A stretch of DNA of 47,773 nt from an uncultured Prevotella sp. (GCA_946998295.1 CAMPYS010000012.1:1-47773); one strand, 5' to 3'. Shown: positions 16,431 to 25,643, numbered from the stretch's first letter. Translations and numbers: made by a program. The notes: generated from the letters alone by a model not told the origin.

Positions 16431-18803
16431 TTAAAAAGTTATTATTGTTCTTATATTAATATTGCGACCTGGAGCATGAGCATAGTATCTAAATCTATCT
16501 GTATACTCCTTATATTCTTTATTTAATAAGTTTTCAACAGAAAATATAAACTTTATAGTATAATCTTTTTTGCTACGATAAAATAGATACGAATTTATAG
16601 ATGTAAGACCATAACCATGTGGTGTTTCGTCAACTAATTCTTTTTCTTTATCATAGCGTGATTGTTTTGCAACAAATATGTGATTAGCATCAATATCAAA
16701 TTTCCATTGATTTCTATTTCCCCATATTTTATGCCATTCTATACCTAATATACAGCGATCCGCTGGCATTAATGGTAACCACTTATTGAGGTCTAAGTTT
16801 CTTCCTCTTACCAAAGAATATTTTGTTGAAATATTAAAGTTCTTTATAATTTTAGTAGATAGGTCAATATCTAATCCATAGAAAGAACATTTATTTTGGT
16901 GAAAAGCAAATATTGGATAAACTCCATCCCAATGTACGTGTATTCCCTTATTGCCTAATCGTTTATCAGGACTATCATATATATAATTACCAATATGTTG
17001 ATAAAATGCACTTGATTCTATTTTTAACCAATCATTGTGATAATTTCCACCAATTATTGCTTTATATCCCTTTTCAGACTTTAGGTTTTTATTTCCTAAA
17101 GACCAAGAGCATCCGTGATGCAACCCATTACTATATAGTTCATTCACATCTGGTGCACGCCAAGCAAGTCCAAAATTTAATTTAGTTGATAAGTTAGATG
17201 ATATTTCTTTATAAAACGCAACACTGGCTGTTAGGTTATTATAAATTTTACTACCAGAATAAAACTCCCTACGCCAATCATATCCTGCAGCATTAGTTTT
17301 ACGAAAATCATAACGTAATCCTGCCTCTGCTTTGATGCCTGCTATAGATGTTTTTTGTATGATATACATTCCATTGGAAAGGGTTACATAATTTGGAATA
17401 AATGTTGTTGCGGCTGTCCCTTCTTTGTTATTGTTACGTTGATACAAACTGCTCATCCCTGCTATAGTTACCCAATTGGGGTCTCTCCAGTTTAAATGCC
17501 AATTTAAATCTGCTGTAACTGAACTTAGAGCTAAGTTCATTACAGGGATATTATTATATATCTTGCTACGCCTATTTTCATACTCTTCGCGATGATTACG
17601 TTGCCAAGAAATTTCTAATAACATCCTTTGAAATGAAGATAATTTCCAATTCATTTTACATTGTAACAATATGTGTTTAGTACCTTGATACGGTACATCT
17701 ATTTTATTTGAAAATGCAACTATTGATTCCTTTAATGGGCGACCTTTACTAAAATGATCTAATAACTCTTCTAAACCTCCTGTATGAGAGCCATAAAATA
17801 TGCCACTTTTTGCAAAATAGTAACTTCCATATATATTTACAGTAAAATTATTAATTTTATATCCTGTTAGTATGGATAAGCTTTTAACTTGTTGCCCTGT
17901 GTTGTTTAAAAGATAATTAGCTGTAGAATAGTCCCCAGAGGATTTTATATAACCATGTAGGCGCATGACCCAATCTCCTTTGCTTAATCCAAGTGTTGTA
18001 GAAAGGTCTTTACCACGTCCATTAGAACTATAACCACTACTAATATTTCCATCAACTGACAATAGTTTATTCCCAAAATAAAGCGGAGCAGGATTGAGCA
18101 ACACAACTCCACCCAAAGCACCAGAACCATAACGCACACTTTCTGCACCTTTTATAACTTCAATGTTATTAAATCCTGTTGGATCTATCTCGGGAGCATG
18201 GTCTGTACCCCATGATTGAGATTCTAAGCATGAACCATTTTCTAACAGCAAGATACGGCTACCATGCATACCTTGTATAACAGGCTTTGCAACCGTAGCA
18301 CCATTGCTAATACTACTTAGTCCTGATGTGTTTTCAAGTAATTTTGCAAGTGATTCGTTACTATGTTGTTTTATTTCATCTGCACCTATATGTACAGATT
18401 GTTTTACTATAGATGTAGCTCTTTGTCTGCCTGATACAACCACTTCAAGTAAAGATTTTTCAAGAGGCTGTAGTTTTATTATGTAAATATGGTCTTTTAT
18501 TGCATCAATTTTTTTTAAGTCTATTGATTTAATAGCATATCCCGTACACTTTATTTCTAATATCTTATTAGATAAACTCTCATTTTTCAAAGTTATAGTA
18601 CCTAAATTATCACTTATCCAGTGTCTGGACCCTAAAAAAACTTCAGCACCAGCAATAGGTTTGCTATTTGTAGAATCTATAATTTGTATTTTTACAGGTT
18701 CTATTGTAAGTGGAATAGCTATAGCATAAATATTTTTAAATAAAAATATTGTTATTATAAACATGAGTGAAACTACACGTTTACACATAAATTTTGTAAG
18801 CAT
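16431..18803 (-). CDS. TonB-dependent receptor, ZnuD-like
   Basis: The 790-residue outer-membrane receptor has a signal peptide (to about residue 28) and a carboxypeptidase-regulatory-like domain (about 34-105, KIQIIDSTNSKPIAGAEVFL). A plug domain (about 118-235) carries KPVIQGMHGSRILLLENG, WGTDHAPEIDPTGFNNIEVI and SVRYGSGALGGVV, and a 22-strand barrel ends in ITF. The 'vIqGM.G.Ri..L.NG...DHA.eiDP' pattern is the one found in ZnuD and related metal receptors, so zinc or another transition metal is the likely cargo (inference). Neighbours are two lipoproteins downstream and a small His/Cys protein upstream. It probably uses TonB–ExbBD encoded elsewhere. Confidence 0.9.
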   Translation of the reverse strand: MLTKFMCKRVVSLMFIITIFLFKNIYAIAIPLTIEPVKIQIIDSTNSKPIAGAEVFLGSRHWISDNLGTITLKNESLSNKILEIKCTGYAIKSIDLKKIDAIKDHIYIIKLQPLEKSLLEVVVSGRQRATSIVKQSVHIGADEIKQHSNESLAKLLENTSGLSSISNGATVAKPVIQGMHGSRILLLENGSCLESQSWGTDHAPEIDPTGFNNIEVIKGAESVRYGSGALGGVVLLNPAPLYFGNKLLSVDGNISSGYSSNGRGKDLSTTLGLSKGDWVMRLHGYIKSSGDYSTANYLLNNTGQQVKSLSILTGYKINNFTVNIYGSYYFAKSGIFYGSHTGGLEELLDHFSKGRPLKESIVAFSNKIDVPYQGTKHILLQCKMNWKLSSFQRMLLEISWQRNHREEYENRRSKIYNNIPVMNLALSSVTADLNWHLNWRDPNWVTIAGMSSLYQRNNNKEGTAATTFIPNYVTLSNGMYIIQKTSIAGIKAEAGLRYDFRKTNAAGYDWRREFYSGSKIYNNLTASVAFYKEISSNLSTKLNFGLAWRAPDVNELYSNGLHHGCSWSLGNKNLKSEKGYKAIIGGNYHNDWLKIESSAFYQHIGNYIYDSPDKRLGNKGIHVHWDGVYPIFAFHQNKCSFYGLDIDLSTKIIKNFNISTKYSLVRGRNLDLNKWLPLMPADRCILGIEWHKIWGNRNQWKFDIDANHIFVAKQSRYDKEKELVDETPHGYGLTSINSYLFYRSKKDYTIKFIFSVENLLNKEYKEYTDRFRYYAHAPGRNINIRTIITF

Positions 18804-18870
18804 AATACTAATTATTTTATATGTGAAATACTTTTCTTACTTTATTAGTAGAAAAATAAATTATTAACCG

Positions 18871-18890
18871 TTCTATCAACCAAGATAGAA
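18871..18890 (-). terminator. Short hairpin between the small protein and the receptor gene
   Basis: TTCTATC and GATAGAA (18871-18877 and 18884-18890) form a 7-bp stem with a 6-base loop. It is just downstream of the small protein gene in the direction of transcription. With no strong T-run it may only attenuate transcription or shield the mRNA end. Confidence 0.35.
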
Positions 18891-18906
18891 AATATAAATA
18901 AAAAGG

Positions 18907-19236
18907 TTATGCAAAAAATGGGGGAGAATGACTTTTTATATCATATATAGGATTGTAAACAGTATATGATATATTATAAGATATAAAATAAAACTTGCAA
19001 GGGGCTATAAGAACATATGTTTGTAAATTAGGCTCTGTAGAGTTTTGTAAAATAAATTTGCAAATAGCACAATCATTTTTTACCAAGCCTTTCTTTTCAC
19101 TATGCTCGGTAAGTGCTTTTTTACATAAATTACTATTATGGTAGTGTGTAGATTTAACTACAAATAATAGTGTAAAGCTAATTAGTAAAACAAAAGCTAT
19201 ACTACGCTTTGCTATTATGTTTCTTTGCTTTTTCAA
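18907..19236 (-). CDS. Small membrane/periplasmic His/Cys protein, first gene of the receptor operon
   Basis: Starting at TTG 19236 gives 109 residues beginning MKKQRNIIAKRSIAF. A longer frame with ATG at 19290 exists, but it would begin upstream of the predicted transcription start (-7 element at 19280-19287), so the TTG is preferred. The protein has one N-terminal membrane segment or signal (about residues 10-27), then possible metal ligands (STHYHNSNLC, then NDCAICKFIL) and a C-terminus with SHSPPF. Small His/CxxC proteins ending in a PP-containing tail commonly precede metal TonB receptors in Bacteroidota. It lies 103 bases before the receptor gene. A role in handling the transported metal is inferred. 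Confidence 0.6.
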   Translation of the reverse strand: MKKQRNIIAKRSIAFVLLISFTLLFVVKSTHYHNSNLCKKALTEHSEKKGLVKNDCAICKFILQNSTEPNLQTYVLIAPCKFYFISYNISYTVYNPIYDIKSHSPPFFA

Positions 19237-19279
19237 ACAGTTCTTATTTTTATATTTTTTATACCTTCTCTTACAATTG

Positions 19280-19287
19280 CAAAGATA
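19280..19287 (-). promoter_or_regulatory. -7 element of the receptor operon
   Basis: On the minus strand this reads TATCTTTG, matching TAnnTTTG. The predicted start near 19273 precedes the TTG at 19236 by about 37 bases. The upstream region (19290-19400) is extremely AT-rich; no convincing Fur or Zur operator can be picked out by eye. Confidence 0.55.
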
Positions 19288-19513
19288 CATATATCTAAAT
19301 AAATAAAAGATAAGTATTTTTATATATTAACTAAGATTAAATATTATAATATATTTATAAACATTTAAATAATACATATACTAAGGCGTTCTATTTATGT
19401 AAAGTATTAAAACAAAAGATATTATTTGTTCTAAATGTTGTAAAACGATAATTGTAAAGAAAATACTAATAAAAAGAGGTTATAAAAAATAGTTTAAGTT
19501 AAGCGTTCAAAGC

Positions 19514-19573
19514 GGTTTAAGTAGAACGACCAAAGCGGTTCTATAAGAAACGCAGTTGGGGTTTAAGTAGAAC
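19514..19573 (-). repeat. 46-bp tandem repeat, inverse-orientation locus
   Basis: GGTTTAAGTAGAAC occurs at 19514-19527 and again at 19560-19573, exactly 46 bases apart. Read on the minus strand the unit is GTTCTACTTAAACC followed by 32 further bases including GCGTTTCTTATAGAA. The same 46-base unit is in tandem at 40831-40922 on the plus strand with only a few differences. The surrounding 19291-19800 (about 500 bases) shows no gene. Confidence 0.75.
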
Positions 19574-19800
19574 TATCACGAAGGTTGTTAGGTGTTTTTT
19601 TATAATTGTGTTTTATGTAGTTATAGGCGAGTGTTTTTCCAGTAAAAAAATATCCTTAAATACATATTATTTACCATGCTACAGTATTGGTTAAAGACAG
19701 TAAAAGTCTTTCATATTAGGAAAATCCAATCAATAACCGAGGTTAATTATATTTCTGTCTTTTTACGATTTACCAGATAGCAACACACAAAAAAAAAGTA

Positions 19801-19833
19801 AGTCCCAGAAACATCAAATAAGTTGCTGGGACT
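19801..19833 (-). terminator. pepD terminator
   Basis: AGTCCCAG (19801-19808) pairs with CTGGGACT (19826-19833). On the minus strand the stem is followed by a long T-run (A-run 19788-19797 on the plus strand). It lies 28 bases beyond the pepD stop codon. Confidence 0.8.
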
Positions 19834-19860
19834 CTTAAAAAATATAGTTATGAAAAAAGT

Positions 19861-21318
19861 TTATTTCTTTTCAGGTATTTCTTCTAATGTTTTAACTAAC
19901 AATTTCCAAAATGGTTCTGCACTTGCAATCTCAAATCTTTCAGTTGCTGTATGTGGGCTTCGTATGTTAGGGCCAAAACTTACAACATCAAGATGAGGAT
20001 ATTTTCCAAGGATGATTGAGCACTCAAGACCAGCATGGTCTACTTGAACTATAACATCTTCTCCTGTTTGTTCCTTGTATATCTTTTTTAGTAAGTTTAA
20101 TATTTCACTATTAGGGTTAGGATCCCAACCTACATAGCTACCACTAAATTCAGTTTTGAATCCAGCCATATCAAAACAGCTCTTTATAGTTTGGCATAGA
20201 TATTCTTTCATATCTTCACGTGCTGAACGTGTAAGAATTTTGATTTCCGTATTAGTTGGAGTAATATCTATTATAGCAAGATTAGAAGATGTTTCAACAA
20301 CATTAGGATAAACAGGAATCATTCGTAGTACACCGTTATGACAAGCGTATATTGCGTTTATTATGTTGTCTTGTATTTCCTCAGGAACTATAGTCGATGG
20401 TTTTTCAACTTCTTCAACATAAAACTCTATATTGCTTTCAATAGTGTGGAATTCGCTTTCTAAGAGATGTAACTGTTCTTTTACCATATCTTTTAGCGCA
20501 GAAACATTTTCTTTCTTTAATGACAATACCACTTCTGCTTTGAAAGGTATAGCATTACGCATATTTCCTCCTTGCCAACTTGAAAGGCGTACATTAAGTT
20601 CTGCCATAGCTTTGTAAACCAATCTAACCATTTCTTTGTTAGCATTTGCACGCCCTTCGTGAATCTCAAGTCCAGAGTGTCCACCTCTAAATCCTTTAAG
20701 AGTTATTTTAACAGCAGTTTCTTGGTCATTATCTACAGCTTTGTATTCTAACGAAGATGTAATATCTATGCCACCTGCAGAACCTATAGCAAATTTACCC
20801 CAATTTTCTGAATCTAAATTTAGGAGTATATCACCATTTAGTTCGCCTTTAGGTAAGTCGTTAGCTCCAAACATTCCGTTTTCTTCATCTCTGGTGATGA
20901 GTCCTTCTATAGGTCCATGCTTTAAGTCTTTATCCTCCATGATACCCATAATTGCTGCTACACCAATGCCATCGTCTGCTCCTAATGTTGTGTTATTAGC
21001 ATATACCCAACCATCTTTAATGTGTGTTACTATAGGATCTGTTTCAAAATTATGTGTACTCTCGGGACTCTTTTGTGGAACCATATCCATGTGAGCCTGT
21101 AGTATAACACCTTTGCGATTTTCGTAACCAGGAGTAGCCGGTTTACGCATAACTACATTTCCAGCCTTATCAATAAAAGCCTCTACACCTACACGTTTAG
21201 CAAAATCAAGTAGAAAAGCTCTTACTTTATCCATATGACTTGAAGGACGTGGAACCTGTGTTAAATCATCAAAATTTCTCCACAAAAGTTCTGGTTTAAG
21301 ATTTCTAATTTCACTCAT
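19861..21318 (-). CDS. pepD: Aminoacyl-histidine dipeptidase (peptidase D, M20 family)
   Basis: The 485-residue cytosolic metallopeptidase cleaves Xaa-His and other dipeptides. The di-zinc M20 motifs are present: LQAHMDMVPQK (first His ligand), TLGADDGIGVAA (bridging Asp), RDEENGMFGA (catalytic Glu and Glu ligand), LLNLDSE and, near the C-terminus, DHAGLECSII with the final ligand region SPHTATER. Length matches the PepD/cytosol nonspecific dipeptidase type. It is on the minus strand, with its own terminator just downstream; 57 bases separate it from the upstream flippase-like gene, which may share its transcript. Confidence 0.95.
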   Translation of the reverse strand: MSEIRNLKPELLWRNFDDLTQVPRPSSHMDKVRAFLLDFAKRVGVEAFIDKAGNVVMRKPATPGYENRKGVILQAHMDMVPQKSPESTHNFETDPIVTHIKDGWVYANNTTLGADDGIGVAAIMGIMEDKDLKHGPIEGLITRDEENGMFGANDLPKGELNGDILLNLDSENWGKFAIGSAGGIDITSSLEYKAVDNDQETAVKITLKGFRGGHSGLEIHEGRANANKEMVRLVYKAMAELNVRLSSWQGGNMRNAIPFKAEVVLSLKKENVSALKDMVKEQLHLLESEFHTIESNIEFYVEEVEKPSTIVPEEIQDNIINAIYACHNGVLRMIPVYPNVVETSSNLAIIDITPTNTEIKILTRSAREDMKEYLCQTIKSCFDMAGFKTEFSGSYVGWDPNPNSEILNLLKKIYKEQTGEDVIVQVDHAGLECSIILGKYPHLDVVSFGPNIRSPHTATERFEIASAEPFWKLLVKTLEEIPEKK

Positions 21319-21375
21319 AATTTATTTATATTTTAAGGGTTAGTATTAACTAAAAAAATTATTTCCATAAGTAGT

Positions 21376-22371
21376 TTATTGTATAGTTTTATGTTTTGTG
21401 AATAATAAAGCTATCCACGCATAAATACCTAATAATATTACAAGTAAAGTTTGTATTGTATGTACAACTAACACAAAGTATAAAGCTTGTATATCAGCTA
21501 TACCATATAGTATTAACATTGTTTTAACAGCAAAATGCCATGGTCCAGCTCCGTTAGGTGTTGGAACTATCACAGCTATTGAACCAACTACAAAGCATAT
21601 AAGTACACAAGTTATACTAAGTTCAGATGTTGCAGAAAAGCAAAAAAATGTAAGATAAAAATGTAGAAAATAGCTTACCCAAATGCCTATACTGTAAAAA
21701 ATAAATAGCGGAATATTTCTTACACTTCTTAATGCTTTTATACCTGTCCAAATGCTATTTAAAATACTCTTTATTTTTCCATAAGTGGATAAGTGCTTTA
21801 ATATTATGCCTATAAATATAATAGCCACAACAAAACACACCAACGTAACAAACCATCCAATTGGTGTAAATAAGGTAAATATAGAATCGAGTCGAGTCCC
21901 TGTTTTATTAAAGAACCGTATGAAAATTGGAATTTGTGTAATTATAGTAATGAGTGTTACTATTAAGACAATTATGCTATCAATAGCACGCTCCATAACC
22001 ACTGTTCCTAATGCTTTTGTTATAGGTACTTTGTCGTATCTATTTAATATACCGCAGCGTATAAATTCTCCAGAGCGTGGAATAATTAGACTTATTGCAT
22101 ATGAAATAAAAATAGAATTAACAGAAACAGAATTTCTTACAGTTTCTCCCATAGGGTCTAATGTTTGCTTCCATCTCCAACCTCTGAAAGTTTGTGCAAA
22201 TATTCCAAAAGGAATAGAAAAAATCATCCATTCCCATTTTACATCATATTTTAGTACATTTTCTATTTGGATAAAGTTAAAATCACGATACATCCAAATA
22301 AGAATACCACTTCCTAAGAGTAATGGTAGAATTACTTTTATAGAGCTATAAAGTAAATTCTTGTTCATCAT
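21376..22371 (-). CDS. Lysylphosphatidylglycerol synthase TM-region/UPF0104-like membrane protein
   Basis: The 331-residue protein is almost entirely hydrophobic, with about seven to eight transmembrane helices. It carries the family features ...IPFGIFAQTFRGWRWKQTL, IPRSGEFIRCGILNRYDKVPITKALGTVVMERAIDSI and VPTPNGAGPWHFA, which characterise the flippase-like domain of MprF/AglD/UPF0104 proteins. There is no soluble aminoacyl-transferase domain, so it is unlikely to make lysyl-PG; lipid translocation is the usual guess. It lies upstream of pepD on the minus strand and is divergent from rsmA, sharing a short intergenic region with it. Confidence 0.88.
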   Translation of the reverse strand: MMNKNLLYSSIKVILPLLLGSGILIWMYRDFNFIQIENVLKYDVKWEWMIFSIPFGIFAQTFRGWRWKQTLDPMGETVRNSVSVNSIFISYAISLIIPRSGEFIRCGILNRYDKVPITKALGTVVMERAIDSIIVLIVTLITIITQIPIFIRFFNKTGTRLDSIFTLFTPIGWFVTLVCFVVAIIFIGIILKHLSTYGKIKSILNSIWTGIKALRSVRNIPLFIFYSIGIWVSYFLHFYLTFFCFSATSELSITCVLICFVVGSIAVIVPTPNGAGPWHFAVKTMLILYGIADIQALYFVLVVHTIQTLLVILLGIYAWIALLFTKHKTIQ

Positions 22372-22396
22372 ACAGCGAGCAAAGGTAATAAAATGC

Positions 22397-22427
22397 TTTT
22401 AAATACAAAATATAATTATTATCTTTG
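22397..22427 (+). promoter_or_regulatory. rsmA promoter
   Basis: TTTT (22397-22400), a 19-base spacer and TATCTTTG (22420-22427) fit the Bacteroidota promoter well. Transcription would start near 22434, only about 13 bases before the ATG at 22447. This argues against an in-frame ATG at 22393, which precedes the -7 box. Confidence 0.65.
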
Positions 22428-22446
22428 TATCCAAATAGATAAAAAC

Positions 22447-23256
22447 ATGAAATTAGTTAGACCCAAGAAAAATCTCGGACAACATTTTCTTACAGACTTG
22501 AATATAGCTCAAAGTATAGCTGATACTGTGGATAATTATCCAAATATTCCTATACTTGAAATAGGACCGGGAATGGGAGTATTAACTCAATTTCTATTAA
22601 CAAAAAAACGTAAATTTAAAGCTGTTGAAATTGATAAAGAAAGTGTTAACTATCTATTAGAAAAATTTCCTCCCCTAACGAGCAATTTAATATCAGCCGA
22701 TTTTTTAACAATGAATTTAAGGAATATTTTTAATGGAGACCAATTTGTATTAACAGGTAATTATCCTTATGATATATCTTCACAAATATTCTTTAAGATG
22801 TTAGAAAATAAAGATTTGATACCATGTTGTACAGGTATGATACAGCGGGAGGTTGCTGAACGTATATCTGCATCTCCATGTAAAAAGTCTTATGGTATAT
22901 TATCAGTGTTAATACAAGCGTGGTATAATGTAGAATATCTTTTCACAGTAAATGAAAATGTATTTAATCCACCTCCAAAAGTAAAAAGTGCTGTTATACG
23001 TATTACTCGTAATGATGTAAAGACACTTGGTTGTGATGAACTTTTGTTTAAGCGAGTTGTTAAAACAGTATTTAATCAGCGTAGGAAAATGTTAAGAGTT
23101 AGTTTAAAACAGCTATTTGGTACTACTGCTCCACAAAAATTTTATCAGCAAGAAATAATGACAAAACGTCCAGAACAATTATCTGTTTCACAGTTTGTAG
23201 AGTTAACTAATATGGTTAAAAATCAGTTAGAAGTAATTCAAAATGATACAGTTTAA
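22447..23256 (+). CDS. rsmA: 16S rRNA (adenine(1518)-N6/(1519)-N6)-dimethyltransferase
   Basis: From ATG 22447 the protein is 269 residues, the normal KsgA/RsmA length. The signatures are KKNLGQHFLTD at the N-terminus, SAM-binding LEIGPGMGVLT, KAVEIDKE, the catalytic NYPYDISSQIF (NLPY-type) and the C-terminal FNQRRKMLR. It dimethylates A1518 and A1519 in helix 45 of 16S rRNA during 30S maturation. An upstream in-frame Met at 22393 is disfavoured by the promoter location. The gene is divergent from the flippase-like gene and precedes glyS, which has its own promoter. Confidence 0.96.
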   Translation: MKLVRPKKNLGQHFLTDLNIAQSIADTVDNYPNIPILEIGPGMGVLTQFLLTKKRKFKAVEIDKESVNYLLEKFPPLTSNLISADFLTMNLRNIFNGDQFVLTGNYPYDISSQIFFKMLENKDLIPCCTGMIQREVAERISASPCKKSYGILSVLIQAWYNVEYLFTVNENVFNPPPKVKSAVIRITRNDVKTLGCDELLFKRVVKTVFNQRRKMLRVSLKQLFGTTAPQKFYQQEIMTKRPEQLSVSQFVELTNMVKNQLEVIQNDTV

Positions 23257-23322
23257 GTAATCCTATTTACTTAATATCTTAAACCTAAAAGATAGTTTTA
23301 TATAATATCAACTAAAAAACAG

Positions 23323-23330
23323 TAACTTTG
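23323..23330 (+). promoter_or_regulatory. glyS -7 element
   Basis: TAACTTTG matches TAnnTTTG; transcription would start near 23337, about 34 bases before the glyS ATG. The upstream -33 box is weak. Confidence 0.5.
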
Positions 23331-23370
23331 TAGCATAAAAAATTAAATTAAACTTATACCTATATATATT

Positions 23371-24918
23371 ATGGCACAAGAGGATATTTTCAAAAAAATA
23401 GTAAGTCATTGTAAAGAATATGGTTTTGTCTTTCCAAGTAGTGATATTTATGACGGTTTAGCTGCCGTTTATGATTATGGTCAGAACGGTGTAGAGTTAA
23501 AAAACAATATAAAGCAATATTGGTGGAAATCTATGGTATTACTACATAATAATATTGTAGGTATAGACTCCTCTATATTTATGCATCCTACAATTTGGAA
23601 AGCCAGTGGTCATGTTGATGCTTTTAATGATCCTCTTATTGATAATAAGGATTCAAAAAAACGTTATCGTGCAGATGTACTTATAGAAGATCAACTATCT
23701 AAGTATGAAGAAAAGATAGAGAAAGAGGTAAACAAAGCAGCTAAGAAATTTGGAGATAGCTTTGATAAAGTTAAGTTTTGTTCAACTAATCCACGTGTGC
23801 TTGCTAATCAATGTAAACATGATGAACTTCATAAGCGTTTTGCTTCTGCAATGGAAAAGAACGATTTAGCAGAATTGAAACAAATAATAATTGACGAAGG
23901 AATTACAGACCCTATAAGTGGTACTAAAAATTGGACAGATGTACGACAATTTAATTTAATGTTTTCTACAGAGGTAGGAGCCTCCGCCGATGCTACAAGT
24001 AAAATATATTTACGTCCAGAGACAGCTCAAGGCATATTTGTTAACTTTTTGAATGTTCAGAAAACAGGTCGTATGAAATTACCTTTTGGTATAGCTCAAA
24101 TAGGTAAGGCTTTTCGTAATGAAATAGTTGCTCGTCAATTTATCTTCCGTATGCGAGAATTTGAACAAATGGAAATGCAATTTTTTTGTCAGCCAGGTAC
24201 TGAACTAACATGGTTTAATTATTGGAAGCAACATAGATTAGCTTGGCATCAAGCCTTAGGCATGGGCAATGATAATTATCGTTTTCATGATCATGAAAAA
24301 TTAGCACATTATGCCAATGCAGCTACCGATATAGAGTTTCGTATGCCATTTGGTTTTAAAGAAGTAGAAGGCATACACTCTCGTACTAATTTTGACCTAT
24401 CTCAGCATGAAAAATACTCAGGTAGACAAATGAAGTATTTTGATCCTGAGCGTAATGAAAATTATGTACCATTTGTTGTAGAAACTTCTATAGGTGTTGA
24501 TCGCATGTTTTTAACTATAATGTGTCATAGTTATACAGAAGAAAAATTAGAAAATGGAACAACAAGAGTTGTTTTACGTCTTCCTGAGCCTTTAGCTCCT
24601 ATAAAATGTGCTGTATTACCTTTAGTAAATAAAGATGGACTCCCAGAAAAAGCTCAAGATATAGTTAATGAGCTAAAGTTCCATTTTAATACTACTATAG
24701 AGGCAAAAGATAGCATAGGTAAGCGTTATCGTCGTCAAGATGCAATTGGTACACCTTTCTGTATTACGGTAGATGGGGATACACTTAATGATAATACAGT
24801 GACTTTGCGTTATAGAGACACAATGGAACAAAAACGTGTTTCTATAGATAAATTGCGTGATATAATAGAGGATAGAGTTTCTATAACATCTTTATTAAAA
24901 AAAATAGATGAAAAGTAA
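23371..24918 (+). CDS. glyS: Glycyl-tRNA synthetase (alpha2, class II)
   Basis: The 515-residue single-chain enzyme is the eukaryote/archaeal-like homodimeric GlyRS, not the alpha2beta2 type. It attaches glycine to tRNA-Gly in the cytosol. Visible features are the N-terminal WWKSMVLLHNNIVGIDSSIFMHPTIWKASGH (class II motif 1 region), YLRPETAQGIFVNF and FRNEIVARQFIFRMREFEQMEMQFF (motif 2), GVDRMFL (motif 3), and the C-terminal anticodon-binding domain (from about residue 400, APIKCAVLPLVNKDGL). The length is normal. A lipoprotein isomerase gene starts 44 bases downstream. Confidence 0.96.
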   Translation: MAQEDIFKKIVSHCKEYGFVFPSSDIYDGLAAVYDYGQNGVELKNNIKQYWWKSMVLLHNNIVGIDSSIFMHPTIWKASGHVDAFNDPLIDNKDSKKRYRADVLIEDQLSKYEEKIEKEVNKAAKKFGDSFDKVKFCSTNPRVLANQCKHDELHKRFASAMEKNDLAELKQIIIDEGITDPISGTKNWTDVRQFNLMFSTEVGASADATSKIYLRPETAQGIFVNFLNVQKTGRMKLPFGIAQIGKAFRNEIVARQFIFRMREFEQMEMQFFCQPGTELTWFNYWKQHRLAWHQALGMGNDNYRFHDHEKLAHYANAATDIEFRMPFGFKEVEGIHSRTNFDLSQHEKYSGRQMKYFDPERNENYVPFVVETSIGVDRMFLTIMCHSYTEEKLENGTTRVVLRLPEPLAPIKCAVLPLVNKDGLPEKAQDIVNELKFHFNTTIEAKDSIGKRYRRQDAIGTPFCITVDGDTLNDNTVTLRYRDTMEQKRVSIDKLRDIIEDRVSITSLLKKIDEK

Positions 24919-24962
24919 CTATATGTTGCAAAATTTTACACTCATTATTTAATAATAGCTAT

Positions 24963-25595
24963 ATGTTGTCACATTTAAGGATTTCATTAAAGGTTATAGG
25001 TTTATTTTTTGTAATTAGCCTATTGTCCAATACAATAATATCTTGTTCAGAAAAGGCAGATAATGACGAAGAATATGCAGATTGGAAAGTTAAGAACGAT
25101 AAATATTGGTCAGAACTATATTATAAGACAAAACAGCGTATAGAAGCTGGAGATAAGTCGTGGGATATAATACTTAATTATACTTATCTAAACCAGAAGC
25201 CTATATCTTCTGCAAATGCTTATACCCCAGATAAATACATAATAGTTCATAAATTAGAGGCTGGTACAGGTAAGGTTTCTCCTTTATTTACAGATTCTGT
25301 TCATGTACATTATAGAGGGATGTTAATACCTTCAAAGACAAATGTTAGAGGTTTTGTATTTGATAGCTCATGGGGAGGTAATACTTTTGATGTACGAACA
25401 GCTATTCCTGCTCGTTTTAGAGTGAATAATGTAGTAGATGGTTTTTCTACAGCATTACAATCAATGCATATCGGTGATAATTGGGAGGTATATATTCCTT
25501 ATAGTTTAGGATATGGTGGTAGGAGACAAGGAAATATTCCTGCTTACTCTACTTTAATTTTCAATATTCGTATAGAATCTATTTATCATTATTAA
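24963..25595 (+). CDS. FKBP-type peptidyl-prolyl isomerase, lipoprotein
   Basis: The 210-residue protein has a signal ending IISC (Cys about 28), so it is a lipoprotein facing the periplasm or surface. Residues about 95-208 form an FKBP domain: DSVHVHYRGMLIPSK, FDSSW, VVDGFSTALQSMHIGDNWEVYIPYSLGYG and IPAYSTLIFNIRIESI. A helical charged region (about 35-80) precedes the domain. It catalyses prolyl cis-trans isomerisation during envelope protein folding. It lies between glyS and a MATE gene on the same strand; Prevotella-type genomes often keep this neighbour of glyS. Confidence 0.9.
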   Translation: MLSHLRISLKVIGLFFVISLLSNTIISCSEKADNDEEYADWKVKNDKYWSELYYKTKQRIEAGDKSWDIILNYTYLNQKPISSANAYTPDKYIIVHKLEAGTGKVSPLFTDSVHVHYRGMLIPSKTNVRGFVFDSSWGGNTFDVRTAIPARFRVNNVVDGFSTALQSMHIGDNWEVYIPYSLGYGGRRQGNIPAYSTLIFNIRIESIYHY

Positions 25596-25643
25596 ACTTT
25601 TATATTTTCATACTACAAAGAGTACCAATCCGATAGTATCTAA

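Noticed and set aside
18907..19290. ATG start at 19290 for the small His/Cys protein
   Set aside because: A -7 box at 19280-19287 places transcription start downstream of this ATG, and the extra residues are not signal-peptide-like.
19290..19400. AT-rich palindromes that could be a Fur or Zur box
   Set aside because: The region is so AT-rich that short symmetric sequences are expected by chance; none matches a known operator well.
21785..22351. 188-codon plus-strand frame opposite the flippase-like gene
   Set aside because: The minus-strand frame has clear family motifs and membrane helices; the opposite frame is a shadow.
22393..22446. Upstream in-frame Met of rsmA
   Set aside because: It lies before the predicted -7 box, and homologues start at the MKLVRPKK Met.
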